Position numbers and translations under genes: made by a program. Positions 50,672 through 60,334 of a stretch of 64,000 nt of DNA are shown here, in pieces. Below the pieces are notes generated by a model. The model was given only the letters and a program-made list of their open reading frames with translations. It was not told where the DNA came from and did no database searches. Source of the DNA: Hymenobacter tibetensis (GTDB lineage: Bacteria > Bacteroidota > Bacteroidia > Cytophagales > Hymenobacteraceae); the NCBI RefSeq assembly GCF_022827545.1, contig NZ_CP094669.1, positions 4,209,001 to 4,273,000 on the forward strand, in the 5' to 3' direction. Positions within the stretch are counted from its first letter, which is position 1. The number at the start of each line of letters is the position of its first letter.

Positions 50672-51391
50672 ATGAAACGCATTCTTATTACCGGGGCCAA
50701 CCGGGGCCTGGGCCTGGAACTCACCCGCCAGTACTTGGAGCGCGGCGACACGGTATTCGCCGCCACCCGCCAACCGGACTCGGCCACCGACCTGCACCAA
50801 CTGCACACCCAATACGCCGACCACCTGCACCTTATCCAGCTCGATGTAACCAATGAGGCTTCTATCGAGGCCGCGCGGCAGGTTGTGGCAGGCGCTACCG
50901 AGAGCTTGGATATCCTGATCAACAACGCCGGTATTTTCCCCGGAGCAGGACCCGAAGACCCGGCCAAGCAGAATCTGGGCGGTCTGACGGCGGCCACTGC
51001 GCTAACCTTTCTGAACGTAAACGCGGTAGGGCCGCTGCTGGTAGCGCAAGCATTTTTGGAGTTACTGAAAGCTGCCAACAAAGCGCGTATCATCAGCTTG
51101 TCGTCGGGCCAAGGCTCACTGACGTGGAAAGCTTCCGGCGAGCCGTATCACTACTCGGCCAGCAAAGCAGCCCTGAACATGTACATGCGAGCTTTGGCAG
51201 CGGAAGTGGGCACCTACGGTGTGATTTCGGTATTGGTGGATCCGGGCTGGGTGCAAACCCGCATGGGTGGCGACACCGCCGCGCTACCTCCCGCCGATTC
51301 TGCCCGTGGCATTGTCCGCCTCACCGATCAGCTGCATGCCGAAGAGAATGGCAGCTTCGTAACCTGGCAAGGCCAACCGGTGCCCTGGTAG
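50672..51391 (+). CDS. Short-chain dehydrogenase/reductase (SDR)
   Basis: A 239-residue classical SDR. The cofactor motif is TGANRGLG (7-14), the structural motif NNAG, and the catalytic triad Ser (SLSSGQGS) with YSASK. DPGWVQTRMGG is typical of the group often described as carbonyl reductase-like. The Arg in the cofactor motif suggests NADPH. Substrate unknown. It stands alone between two terminators. Confidence 0.93.
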   Translation: MKRILITGANRGLGLELTRQYLERGDTVFAATRQPDSATDLHQLHTQYADHLHLIQLDVTNEASIEAARQVVAGATESLDILINNAGIFPGAGPEDPAKQNLGGLTAATALTFLNVNAVGPLLVAQAFLELLKAANKARIISLSSGQGSLTWKASGEPYHYSASKAALNMYMRALAAEVGTYGVISVLVDPGWVQTRMGGDTAALPPADSARGIVRLTDQLHAEENGSFVTWQGQPVPW

Positions 51392-51422
51392 CCTACTCTT
51401 TTGTCTGATTGCTTGTTTGTTT

Positions 51423-51454
51423 ATAGCCGTGCTATCCAGCACGGCTATTTTTTT
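51423..51454 (+). terminator. Terminator after the SDR gene
   Basis: An 11-bp perfect stem (51423-51433 with 51438-51448), ATCC loop, followed by a T-run to 51454. Confidence 0.9.
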
Positions 51455-51677
51455 GGCGCATCCAGTAAAGGTCACCTACGAATCAACCTATTCTTATTCA
51501 ATAGCTTGATCTTGGTTGCTGTTGTTTTTGAACGCCTTGTACAGTGTATAAGTAGAAGATTACAGATTAATTTATAATTAAAGTCCATAATGTCACAATC
51601 CATTGTTGGCTTCTCTCCGTAAGGACTACAGTTCACCTTAACAAAAATTCTATTTCATCTCTTTACTTGTTGTTGTC

Positions 51678-53657
51678 ATGCTAGAAAACGTTACTCGCTG
51701 GACTACCGCCTGCAAAAGCGTAGCCTTTGGCGCCTTGTTGGCTGGTGCTACTGCACTGCCTGCCGCTGCTCAAACCATCTATGGCCTTGGCGGCACTGCT
51801 GGAGCTAGCACCTTGCTTTCATTTGCTGCTGCCACTCCTGGCACGTTGCTTGGCACTACCCCCATTACGGGCGTTAGCACTGGGCAGACAGTGGTAGGTC
51901 TTGATTTTCGGCCCAACACAGGGGAGTTGTTTGCCCTCGGCTATGACGCTACCGCCCAGACTGGCCGGCTTTATACCATAAACCTGACTACGGGGGTAGC
52001 TACCGGAATTGGTGCTGCCGCGGTTGCTATGCCGCTAGGCGACGCCGGAGCCCGCATCGGCTTCGACTTCAATCCCACCGTTGACCGGATTCGGGTGGTT
52101 AGCTCTACAGGAGTTAACGTACGGCTGAACCCGGTAACAGGTACAGTAGCTGTAACCGACACCAACTTAGCTTATGCTACCACCGACACAAATGCTGGTG
52201 CAGTACCTGGTGTAGGTGCAGTAGCGTACACCAATTCCTACATTGGTAGCACCTCGACCCTCCTCTACGATATCGACGAGACAGTAAGTCGCTTGCTCAC
52301 GCAGAACCCGCCCAATAATGGCACCCTGAACACGGTAGGCACTCTAACTACCACCACCACCGGCACCGGCCAAAGTACCGATCTGGACATTTACTTCAAC
52401 CCAACCACTGGAGCCAATACCGCATACCTATCTGCGTCAGTTGCTGGCGTAGCAGGCTTTAGTGCTACCCTTTACACTTTAGACCTTACTACAGCAGCTA
52501 CTACTTCGGTAGGAGCTATTGGGGGCGGCATAGTAGATGTGCGCGACATTGCCGTGCAAATAACCCGTCCGGCTACTCTCCCGGCTATCACGGGGCAGTT
52601 GGCTTACGGACTTGCCGGCACCAATTTGCTTACATTCGATACGGCACAGCCAACGCTGATTCGCACTTCGGTAGGCATTACGGGCGTAGTTGCCAATCAA
52701 ACCTTGGTGGGCATGGACGTACGGCCCGCAACCAATACGCTGGTAGCACTGGGGTACAACGCAACAGATCAAACAGCCACGATATACAATGTAAACTCGG
52801 CTACGGGTGTAGCCCAGCCCGTAAATGCCACGCCATTTGCTTTGGCGCTTGGCGCAGGTAGCATCGGCTTCGATTTCAACCCAACCGTCGACCGTATCCG
52901 GGTGGTAGGCGCCAACCGGGCCAATTTCCGTCTGAGTCCTATTGATGGCACTGTTGCCGCTACTGATGGCCAACTGACTTACGCTGCCGGCGATGCTAAT
53001 GCTGCTGCCACTCCTTCTGTTGGAGCAGCAGCGTACACCAACAGTGCTACCGGTACTCCTCCTACCACAACAGAACTGTTCGTGTATGACGAGGCGCTGA
53101 ATGTTCTGGCGTTGCAAAGCCCACCAAACAACGGTACGCTGAACACCAGAGGTGCTACCACCCTGACAGCCACCGTTGCCCGCGACGTAGACATGGACAT
53201 CTTTACCAGCGGCACTACCAACACCGCTTACTTGGTTGCCAACTCGGCTACAAACGCTAACACCAACTTCTATACCCTTGACACCAGCACTGGGGCCGCC
53301 ACGCTAGTGGCACCAGTAGGCAATGGTATTGCTATACGCGACATTGCTATAGCCGCAGCAACTGGTGTGGTTAACTCTAGCCGCAAGACGGAACTGGCTA
53401 CTAGCCTGTCACTCTATCCGAACCCACTGGCTGGCGAGGCCCGGGTATCGTTTGGCCTTCCCCGCGCCGCCCGCGTGCTACTAACGGTAACAGACGCTTT
53501 GGGCCGCACAGTTGACACCGTGGATGCTGGGTTGCTGTCCGCTGGTCAGCAGTCGGTACGCTGGAGCCGCAAGAATCAGGCAGCTGGCATCTACTTCTTC
53601 CGCCTCAGCTTCGATGGCCAGCCTGCTGGCACTCGCCAAGGTGTACTCACCGAGTAG
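51678..53657 (+). CDS. Secreted protein with two DUF4394 domains and a T9SS sorting tail
   Basis: 659 residues. The signal peptide ends near AAAQTIYG (about residue 32). Two similar DUF4394 copies follow (about 33-300 and 312-560): each has IYGL or LAYGL at its start, VGLDFRPNTGELFALGY or VGMDVRPATNTLVALGY, GFDFNPTVDRIRVV, and NPPNNGTLNT or SPPNNGTLNT. The T9SS type A domain occupies about 570-659 (LSLYPNPLAGEARVSFGLP, GIYFFRL). DUF4394 looks like a beta-propeller-like extracellular domain of unknown role. The base composition is Thr/Ala-codon rich. The upstream 280 bp is AT-rich with no gene. Confidence 0.88.
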   Translation: MLENVTRWTTACKSVAFGALLAGATALPAAAQTIYGLGGTAGASTLLSFAAATPGTLLGTTPITGVSTGQTVVGLDFRPNTGELFALGYDATAQTGRLYTINLTTGVATGIGAAAVAMPLGDAGARIGFDFNPTVDRIRVVSSTGVNVRLNPVTGTVAVTDTNLAYATTDTNAGAVPGVGAVAYTNSYIGSTSTLLYDIDETVSRLLTQNPPNNGTLNTVGTLTTTTTGTGQSTDLDIYFNPTTGANTAYLSASVAGVAGFSATLYTLDLTTAATTSVGAIGGGIVDVRDIAVQITRPATLPAITGQLAYGLAGTNLLTFDTAQPTLIRTSVGITGVVANQTLVGMDVRPATNTLVALGYNATDQTATIYNVNSATGVAQPVNATPFALALGAGSIGFDFNPTVDRIRVVGANRANFRLSPIDGTVAATDGQLTYAAGDANAAATPSVGAAAYTNSATGTPPTTTELFVYDEALNVLALQSPPNNGTLNTRGATTLTATVARDVDMDIFTSGTTNTAYLVANSATNANTNFYTLDTSTGAATLVAPVGNGIAIRDIAIAAATGVVNSSRKTELATSLSLYPNPLAGEARVSFGLPRAARVLLTVTDALGRTVDTVDAGLLSAGQQSVRWSRKNQAAGIYFFRLSFDGQPAGTRQGVLTE

Positions 53658-53687
53658 AGCAACAAGAACTATTGCTTGAGCTACGTG

Positions 53688-53720
53688 AAAAAGGCCGGCC
53701 CATATGGGGCTGGCCTTTTT
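53688..53720. terminator. Terminator after the DUF4394 gene
   Basis: A 14-bp stem with one G-U pair, aaaaaggccggccc (53688-53701) with gggctggccttttt (53707-53720), 5-base loop. The A and T runs make it bidirectional between convergent genes. Confidence 0.85.
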
Positions 53721-53797
53721 GTTGTTATAAAACTCACTCAGACGCTCTGGAAAACGCTGTTACCGTCAGGTTTTCCTTCGGCGCCTAGGTTGGAACA

Positions 53798-54520
53798 CTA
53801 GCTTTGGCTGGCAGCCAAGTGGGCGTGGTCGCGGAGGATGGTGCCCAAGAACGCTTCGTCGGACAGCTCGGTTTGGATGCCAGTGAGGGCCTTCACTTTG
53901 TTGGCTACGTCATGGAGGAGCATATAATTTCCGTGCTCTAGGCTCTTAGCTAGCAGTTGTCGAATGGTAGCCACGTCGTGGTCGGCGAGTTGAATGGCTT
54001 GAGGAAACACCACCATATAGTCTTCGTGGGTGAAAGTGGGTGCCAGCGCCCCAGCGCTTTGCCGCGGCCGAGTGCTCACGACCGACGTACCCGCCGCCAG
54101 GTCGCCGAGGCGCTGCCCGCGGCCGTTTGCCAAAATTACGACGATGGCTATTACGCCACTCATGAAACCGGTATCGACGATGCGTAGCACCCACCGTAGC
54201 AGGTAGTCGCCGAGGCTGGGTTGGGTACCGTCGAGCCGAATTACCTTGATGTTTCGGGCTTTCTTGCCCAGGCTCTGCCCGTTAAAGAACACTTCAGACG
54301 CCAGATGATAGAAAATAAAAGGCAGTCCCACCAATACCACCCCCACTACCATAGCGGCCTCGCCTTTCAGATCCAGGAACGACAGGAGCAGCAGCGCGGC
54401 CCCTATCCAGGCAACCAGAATCAGGTTGTCGATGATGGCGGCCAGCATCCGCTCGCCAACGCTGGCTACCTCGTATTCCAGCGAAACGTTTTGGGTGGTT
54501 TGAATGCGAATCGTACTCAT
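53798..54520 (-). CDS. RDD family membrane protein (first gene of the MoxR/DUF58 locus, divergent)
   Basis: 240 residues. MSTIRIQTTQNVSLEYEVASVGERMLAAIIDNLILVAW begins the RDD domain (read as QTTQNVSLEYEVASVGER, then the helix). Helices lie at about 28-50, 58-75 and 115-140, with NGQSLGKKARNIKVIRLDG between. The C-terminal 80 residues are soluble and helical. The ATG at 54520 is chosen. It is divergent from SpoIIM, 180 bp away, and in Bacteroidota this RDD gene regularly accompanies the downstream cluster. Confidence 0.9.
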   Translation of the reverse strand: MSTIRIQTTQNVSLEYEVASVGERMLAAIIDNLILVAWIGAALLLLSFLDLKGEAAMVVGVVLVGLPFIFYHLASEVFFNGQSLGKKARNIKVIRLDGTQPSLGDYLLRWVLRIVDTGFMSGVIAIVVILANGRGQRLGDLAAGTSVVSTRPRQSAGALAPTFTHEDYMVVFPQAIQLADHDVATIRQLLAKSLEHGNYMLLHDVANKVKALTGIQTELSDEAFLGTILRDHAHLAASQS

Positions 54521-54700
54521 ATCAGCAAGGCCCGATAGCGTCGGAATTAATAGATGAAAGTATGGAGCGGAGTCGGGAAAAATAACAATCTTCGCCAGCC
54601 TGACCAGTCTGCAAATTAGCGGCAAACCGGTGATTATTACATAGCGAGTTCTTTAGCGCAAATTTCGCCGTCCGTCCACTATTCAACAATCTATAATTCT

Positions 54701-55690
54701 ATGCGTGAAGCAGTATTTCTGCGGCTAAACGAAGCACGCTGGAAGCAGTACGAAACAACTGCCGCAACGGGCCCGGAAGAGTTGGCCGCGCGGTTTGTTA
54801 CCCTCACCGACGACCTGGCCTACGCTCAGACCTTTTATCCTGGTTCGCCCACTACGCGCTACCTCAACGACCTAGCGGCCAAACAGCACCAGGCTATCTA
54901 CAAAAACAAAACCCAGCAGACCGGTCGTTTCAAGCAATTTTGGGCGCAGGAGCTGCCGCTGCTGGTAGCTCGCCACCACGTTCCGTTGGTGTGGGCCTTG
55001 TTGTTCTTCACGGTGTTCACGTTGGTAGGTGCCCTATCTGCTGCCTACGACGACTCGTTTGTGCGGGTGGTCCTCGGAGATGCCTACGTCAACAAAACAT
55101 TGGAGAACATCGAGAAGGGCGACCCGATGGCCATATACAAGGGCACCAGCGAAACACCCATGTTCTTACTGATTACCATCAACAACATCTACGTTTCGTT
55201 GATGGCGTATGCGCTGGGCGCCACGTTTGGACTGGGCACCGTGTGGGCGCTGTTTCGCAACGGCATAATGCTAGGCTCGTTTCAGTACTTCTTTTTCCAG
55301 AAGGGCGTACTGCTGCCCTCTTTGCTTACCATCTGGATTCATGGCACGCTAGAGATATCCGCCATCGTGTTGGCAGGCGGGGCAGGCTTTGTTATGGCGC
55401 GCGGCCTGTTGTTTCCGGGCACCTACTCCCGCACTGCGGCTTTCCGCCAAGCCGCCCGCGACGGGTTGAAACTGGCTATCGGGCTGGTACCCATCTTTAT
55501 GGTAGCAGGTTTTCTGGAAGGATTCGTGACGCGGCACACCGAAATGCCCATGGCGCTAAGCTTGAGTATTATCGGTGCTTCGGCTGCTTTCATTGTCTGG
55601 TATTTTATTCTGTATCCGCGCCATCTCACGCGTCGCTTGGCACTGGCATCAGAGGCAAGCGCACCCGAGGGGCTTATTTTCAGCAAATAG
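54701..55690 (+). CDS. Stage II sporulation protein M (SpoIIM)-like membrane protein
   Basis: 329 residues. A soluble N-domain (about 1-95, MREAVFLRLNEARWKQYE) is followed by five or six hydrophobic segments after about 100. The conserved core is SETPMFLLITINNIYVSLMAYALG and IWIHGTLEISAIVLAGGAGF (family motif HGxxEIxAI). SpoIIM acts in engulfment in spore formers, but this organism is not expected to sporulate; here the family belongs to the MoxR/DUF58 cluster. It is the first of six same-strand genes. Confidence 0.92.
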   Translation: MREAVFLRLNEARWKQYETTAATGPEELAARFVTLTDDLAYAQTFYPGSPTTRYLNDLAAKQHQAIYKNKTQQTGRFKQFWAQELPLLVARHHVPLVWALLFFTVFTLVGALSAAYDDSFVRVVLGDAYVNKTLENIEKGDPMAIYKGTSETPMFLLITINNIYVSLMAYALGATFGLGTVWALFRNGIMLGSFQYFFFQKGVLLPSLLTIWIHGTLEISAIVLAGGAGFVMARGLLFPGTYSRTAAFRQAARDGLKLAIGLVPIFMVAGFLEGFVTRHTEMPMALSLSIIGASAAFIVWYFILYPRHLTRRLALASEASAPEGLIFSK

Positions 55691-55783
55691 GAAAAGCCGG
55701 CATATCAGCTGCTTTTTGTGTATTTTCTCTCCCTATACTTTCTGGTTGCGGAGGCCACGCTATCAAACACTTTCACTTGTATC

Positions 55784-56701
55784 ATGCAATCAAGATTTAC
55801 CAAGGAAGCTGACTTTCGACAGGAGCGGGACTTTGGAGCTAAAATGTCTGCCTCGTTTGAGTTCATAGGTGCCCACTGGCGACCATTGGGCCGCTGCCTG
55901 CTCTACTTTGTGGTGCCGGTAGCGCTGGTTATGGGCTTGCTGTTAGGCATAGCACAAAATGATAACATGCGTCTCCTTGGTCGGAGCGACGTTCCGCCCG
56001 CCGAGCAATTGAGCGAGATTGGCTCCTTTGGGCCCACCTATTGGTTGGCCCTGCTGGTGATGCTTATTTCTTACGCCTCTCTGGCAGCTACTGTATACGG
56101 TTACGTCCGCGCACGAATGGATACACCTCCCGACCAAGAGGTTACCCCCCAGCAAGTTGGCGAACAGTTGCGTCTGCTTGTGCCGCGGTTAACCCTTTCG
56201 GGGTTAGCAGTGGTTCTCGTTGTTATTGTAGGCATGGTGCTGTTGCTAGTGCCAGGCATTTACCTTTCGGTAGCACTGAGCATGGTATGGGCTATCCAGG
56301 TGTTCGAAAACCAAGGCATTGGGAGCAGCTTCAGCCGTAATATCAACTTGGTGCGCGGCAAGTGGTGGTCGACGCTGGGCCTATCTTTCGTGATGTCAAT
56401 CGTGATTGGGTTGATCGGCTTGGTGCTGCAAATACCCCAGTACATCATCATGGCCGGGAAGGTATTGCATTGGGAGTGGCTGGGATCAGAGGTACTGACG
56501 GTAGCCGTAACGGTAGTTGCCTCGGTGGGCCAAATGATATTGTACACGCCGTTGCTGGTAGCCCTCATGTTTCAATACTTCAACTTAGTGGAGCGCAAGG
56601 AAGGCGTAGGCATGCGCCACCTCGTGGATAGCCTCGGTAGCGGCGCCCCTCCTATGGCCTACAACAACACCTACCGCCCCGACGACGACGGAGAGTACTA
56701 G
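55784..56701 (+). CDS. Multi-pass membrane protein of the SpoIIM/MoxR cluster
   Basis: 305 residues with about six hydrophobic segments (about 38-60, 90-115, 140-190, 215-240, 255-275). The N-terminal RQERDFGAKMSASFEFIGAHW and the motif VPGIYLSVALSMVWAIQVFE resemble DUF4013/GDPD-membrane-domain-like proteins, but no catalytic residues are seen. The ATG at 55784 (MQSRFTKEADFRQ) is chosen over an in-frame start 66 bases upstream. It lies 94 bp after SpoIIM. Confidence 0.82.
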   Translation: MQSRFTKEADFRQERDFGAKMSASFEFIGAHWRPLGRCLLYFVVPVALVMGLLLGIAQNDNMRLLGRSDVPPAEQLSEIGSFGPTYWLALLVMLISYASLAATVYGYVRARMDTPPDQEVTPQQVGEQLRLLVPRLTLSGLAVVLVVIVGMVLLLVPGIYLSVALSMVWAIQVFENQGIGSSFSRNINLVRGKWWSTLGLSFVMSIVIGLIGLVLQIPQYIIMAGKVLHWEWLGSEVLTVAVTVVASVGQMILYTPLLVALMFQYFNLVERKEGVGMRHLVDSLGSGAPPMAYNNTYRPDDDGEY

Positions 56702-56747
56702 CCTGCCTGGCAGCTTTCATAGTGGTAGCTTCCGGGCTGCACTACTC

Positions 56748-57542
56748 TTGACTATCCTTTCAACTTCTTCTGTGTTTTTGCTTCACTTCTTCGTCCGGCG
56801 GCTGCTTCCATTTGCCTTTGGGGTGCTGCTAGCGGCGCAGCCCATGCAGGCGCAGCCAGCGCGCAACGCGGCGGCCCAGCCTCGGGCTCTCCCCTCCGAC
56901 CAAGCTACTACCATCCAGTTTCGGCCGCCGGCGCCCGAGCGGTTACGTGCGTTTCGGGAACAGCGCGAGTTTCGGTACGTGACCGTGAAAAGCGAGATGA
57001 GTGCCTGGGACCTGCTGTGGCAACGGTTCTGGCGGTGGGTGGCCGAATTGCTGGAAACGCAATCAGGGCAGTTTCTTTGGAAATACGGCATTTATGCGGC
57101 CTTACTTGCCGCTTTCGTGTTTGTCGTGCTGAAGCTGATGCAAGTGGATATTACGCGTGCGTTTGGCCGTGCACCGGCGCGGGCACCGCTTTCTTATGAT
57201 GCGCAATCCGAGGATATTCATGCCCTCGATTTCGATACATTGCTGCGCGATGCCGAAACAACCGGCAACTACCGCTTGGCCGTGCGGCTCGGCTACTTGG
57301 AAGTGCTCAAGCAACTCACCGACCGGGGCCTCATCCGGTGGCAACCCGACAAAACCAACCACGACTATTTATTTGAATTACCGCCTGGGGCGTTGCCGGA
57401 AGCTTTCCGAGAGCTGACCCGGCAGTTCGATTACGTGTGGTACGGGGAGCACGACGACCTGACGCCAGACCATTATGCGCAGGCCCGCACCACCCGGCTG
57501 GCCTTCCAGCAGCTGCTTGTCGCCTCCCGCCGCGCTGCTTAG
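56748..57542 (+). CDS. DUF4129 domain protein
   Basis: 264 residues. A signal-like N-terminus (about 9-32), a periplasmic stretch, one membrane helix at about 120-140, and a C-terminal DUF4129 domain with LDFDTLLRDAETTGNYRLAVRLGYLEVLKQL and a final QFDYVWYGEHD (motif parts: NYRLAVRLGYLEVLK, FDYVWYGE). Similar domains end transglutaminase-type proteins. No ATG is available: TTG at 56748 or GTG at 56772 must be used. It precedes DUF4350 by 11 bp. Confidence 0.85.
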   Translation: MTILSTSSVFLLHFFVRRLLPFAFGVLLAAQPMQAQPARNAAAQPRALPSDQATTIQFRPPAPERLRAFREQREFRYVTVKSEMSAWDLLWQRFWRWVAELLETQSGQFLWKYGIYAALLAAFVFVVLKLMQVDITRAFGRAPARAPLSYDAQSEDIHALDFDTLLRDAETTGNYRLAVRLGYLEVLKQLTDRGLIRWQPDKTNHDYLFELPPGALPEAFRELTRQFDYVWYGEHDDLTPDHYAQARTTRLAFQQLLVASRRAA

Positions 57543-57553
57543 CCCCTGCCTCT

Positions 57554-58966
57554 ATGACAACTTTTCGCTGGTATTTGCTGGGGTTGGCGCTGCTCTTTGG
57601 CGCGTACGTGGCCGTGGAATACTACCGCCCCAAAGCCCTCGACTGGACCCCAACCTTCCAAAACAAAGACAAAATTCCGTACGGGGCCTACGTGCTCTAC
57701 GATGTGCTACCCGACATTATGGGCGTCGATAAAGCCCAGGTGCGAACCATCCGCGTTCCAGTCTACAATCAGATTGAGGTTGAGGGCCAAGAACCAATGG
57801 AAGACTACTCGGAAGCCCGAGACGAACCCTCTCCGGGGGACACTACATCCAGCGCTACCGAAGATTCTGTAGCAACAGATGCGTCGGAGCCACCTGCCAC
57901 CGCACCCAACAACGACGCCACCAACAGCTCAAACGAGGAAGATGATTATGAGGCGGGCCTTGCAGAAGCAGGCTATCCTAAAGCCACCTATGTTTTTGTG
58001 GATGATGAGTTCAAAATAAGTGCTTCCGACTGCCGGGCGTTGCTACGCCATGTGGCCCGGGGCAACGATGCCTTTATTGCTGCCGAGCAATTCGACCGGC
58101 ACTTTGCCGACACGCTGGGGTTTCGCACATCGGCCTTCACAGGCCGACGCAAGCGCCAGCTAAAAACCACTGACGCTGCGCTTCTGGATTCGGTGCAGTT
58201 GCAGCTAAGCAATACCAAGCTAGCCAACGCAGCGGGGAAAGGCTTTCGGCTGCCGGCATTGGGCGCCGCTTTCCGCCTGTTACCTGATAGTGCCCTGCCT
58301 GCCACTCAGCTAGCTTCTGACACCGCCGGACGTGCCGTATTGGTGCGTGTTCCGCACGGACGGGGGCATATCTTCCTTTGCACCGTACCGTTGGCTTTCA
58401 CCAATTATTTCGTGTTGCAGCCCCGCACCGGCAACTTTGCCTTTGCTGCCCTCTCTTACTTGCCAGCGGGCCGCACCGTATGGTGGGACGAGTACCAGAA
58501 GCAAGGCCGCCAGGGCGAACAGTCGTTGCTGCGCGTGCTGCTCGCGCACGACGCGCTCCGCTGGGCCCTGTATTTAGCACTGCTGGGCGCGGTGCTGTTC
58601 GTGGCGTTTGAGGCCCGCCGCCGGCAGCGGGTCATTCCTATCCTGAAACCACTTCCTAACACCACGTTGCTTTTCACTCGCACCATAGCCGGCCTGTACC
58701 GGCAAGGCAACAACCACACGGCTATAGCAGAAAAGAAAATTCAGCTGTTTCTGGAGCATTTACGCACGCGCTTCTACGAACCGGGCCTCGACCTCAACGA
58801 CGAAGCCGCCCGGGAGCGGCTGGCGCAAAAAACTGGTATTCCTCGCACTGATGTTGACGCACTTGTTCGGCGCATCAACTTTCTGCTCACCGCTCCACAA
58901 GTATCCGATGCTGATTTGCTGGGCCTCAACAAAGCACTAAACGACTTTCGCAAAGCCGCTGCATAA
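57554..58966 (+). CDS. DUF4350 domain membrane protein
   Basis: 470 residues. A helix at about 5-20 (WYLLGLALLFGAYVAVEY) is followed by the DUF4350 region with DKIPYGAYVLYDVLP, an acidic Ser/Thr/Asp-rich insert (about 85-135), a Rossmann-like part ending GRGHIFLCTVPLAFTNYF, a second helix at about 335-355, and a soluble tail with IAEKKIQLFLEHLRTRF. Such proteins occur beside MoxR and DUF58 and may bind a ligand or carry force across the membrane; function unknown. The ATG at 57554 (MTTFRWYLLG) is chosen. Confidence 0.87.
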   Translation: MTTFRWYLLGLALLFGAYVAVEYYRPKALDWTPTFQNKDKIPYGAYVLYDVLPDIMGVDKAQVRTIRVPVYNQIEVEGQEPMEDYSEARDEPSPGDTTSSATEDSVATDASEPPATAPNNDATNSSNEEDDYEAGLAEAGYPKATYVFVDDEFKISASDCRALLRHVARGNDAFIAAEQFDRHFADTLGFRTSAFTGRRKRQLKTTDAALLDSVQLQLSNTKLANAAGKGFRLPALGAAFRLLPDSALPATQLASDTAGRAVLVRVPHGRGHIFLCTVPLAFTNYFVLQPRTGNFAFAALSYLPAGRTVWWDEYQKQGRQGEQSLLRVLLAHDALRWALYLALLGAVLFVAFEARRRQRVIPILKPLPNTTLLFTRTIAGLYRQGNNHTAIAEKKIQLFLEHLRTRFYEPGLDLNDEAARERLAQKTGIPRTDVDALVRRINFLLTAPQVSDADLLGLNKALNDFRKAAA

Positions 58967-59134
58967 GAATTGCACTATCACTTAAAATTGAATTATACCA
59001 TTTTATAACTATTCCTATAAACACTTTATTCATGCTTTATGACCTATTATGAGCGTTAATTAGAGAAATTAAATGAAATTATTACCACTGCATTTTCAAC
59101 TTGAAAGCTTGTATCAGGTTTCTGATTTTTAAAC

Positions 59135-60271
59135 ATGGATAACACTCTTGACGCCACGGAGAATACTCCGACGCCCAACCCGCCTACTCCTCTTGCATCT
59201 GTGAGCGTACCAGAAACAAGTACTCCTGACCTAGCTTCCACTTCGTCGGGGCCGGAGCCTGAAGAAGCAGCAAGTCCAGACCCGACGGCTTCCTCGGCTA
59301 CCACGGCCTTTGCTGCTCGCACTGATCTTAGCACTCTAAGCCGCCACGCCGAAGCCATTCGACAGGAGATGAGCAAGGTGATTGTGGGACAGCAGGCGCT
59401 GGCAGAGTTGCTGCTAACAGCTATTCTAGCCGACGGCCACGTACTGCTGGAAGGCGTGCCAGGCGTGGCCAAAACACTCACGGCCAAATTGCTGGCTCGT
59501 ACGCTGGATGTGCCCTTCAGCCGCTTGCAGTTCACCCCCGACCTGATGCCTTCCGACGTGCTCGGCACCTCGATATTTCGGCCCAACAAAGCGGATTTTG
59601 AATTTCGCCCCGGTCCTATCTTCGCCAGCATTGTGCTGATCGACGAAATCAACCGCGCTCCAGCGAAAACACAGTCGGCTCTCTTCGAGGTGATGGAAGA
59701 ACGGCAGGTGACGCAGGATGGCACTCGCTACACCGTTCCCGACCCTTTTGTGGTGTTGGCTACCCAAAACCCCATCGAACAGGAAGGTACCTACCGCCTG
59801 CCCGAAGCCCAGCTCGACCGGTTCTTGTTTAAGCTGAACGTGGGCTACCCTACGGTGGAAGAAGAGGTAAGCATTCTGCAGGGCCACCACGCCGGTTTCG
59901 GGGGTATGCCTCTCGAGTCGGTGCGCGCCGTGCTGACGGCTGACACCCTGCGCACCTTACGGGAGCAGGTACGGCGGCAGCACGTTGAGCCGAAATTGCT
60001 GGAATACATTGCCCGGCTGGTGGGACAAACCCGCGCCCACAAGGGGTTGTACTTGGGAGCTTCTCCTCGCGCTTCTTTGGCGCTGCTCAACGGCGCCAAA
60101 GCCCTGGCCGCCTTGCGTGGCCGCGACTTCGTGACGCCTGAGGATGTACAGTATCTGGCTGCGCCGGTGCTACGCCACCGCATTCAGCTCACGCCGGAGC
60201 GCGAAATGGAAGGAAGCACGGCCGACGACATTGTGAAGCAGATATTACAGCAGATTGAGGTGCCACGCTAG
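59135..60271 (+). CDS. MoxR-family AAA+ ATPase
   Basis: 378 residues. A Pro/Thr/Ser-rich disordered N-terminus (1-60) is followed by a MoxR AAA+ module: Walker A EGVPGVAKT (106-114), Walker B VLIDEINRAP (Asp170-Glu171), sensor ATQNPIEQEGTYRLPEAQLDRF, and the C-terminal lid ALLNGAKALAALRGRDFV. MoxR ATPases act as chaperones that mature or activate partners, often VWA or DUF58 proteins, which fits the next gene. The 168 bp before it is very AT-rich and may contain a separate promoter. Confidence 0.94.
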   Translation: MDNTLDATENTPTPNPPTPLASVSVPETSTPDLASTSSGPEPEEAASPDPTASSATTAFAARTDLSTLSRHAEAIRQEMSKVIVGQQALAELLLTAILADGHVLLEGVPGVAKTLTAKLLARTLDVPFSRLQFTPDLMPSDVLGTSIFRPNKADFEFRPGPIFASIVLIDEINRAPAKTQSALFEVMEERQVTQDGTRYTVPDPFVVLATQNPIEQEGTYRLPEAQLDRFLFKLNVGYPTVEEEVSILQGHHAGFGGMPLESVRAVLTADTLRTLREQVRRQHVEPKLLEYIARLVGQTRAHKGLYLGASPRASLALLNGAKALAALRGRDFVTPEDVQYLAAPVLRHRIQLTPEREMEGSTADDIVKQILQQIEVPR

Positions 60272-60334
60272 ATGATGGGCAAGGCCAGCACGGTGCTCGA
60301 CCAGACCGCGGCAGTGCCAGCAGCAACCAGTTAA

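Noticed and set aside
54940..55812. 290-codon frame overlapping the SpoIIM-like gene on the same strand
   Set aside because: Shifted frame of the SpoIIM gene; Cys/Gly/Arg-rich with no membrane segments or family match.
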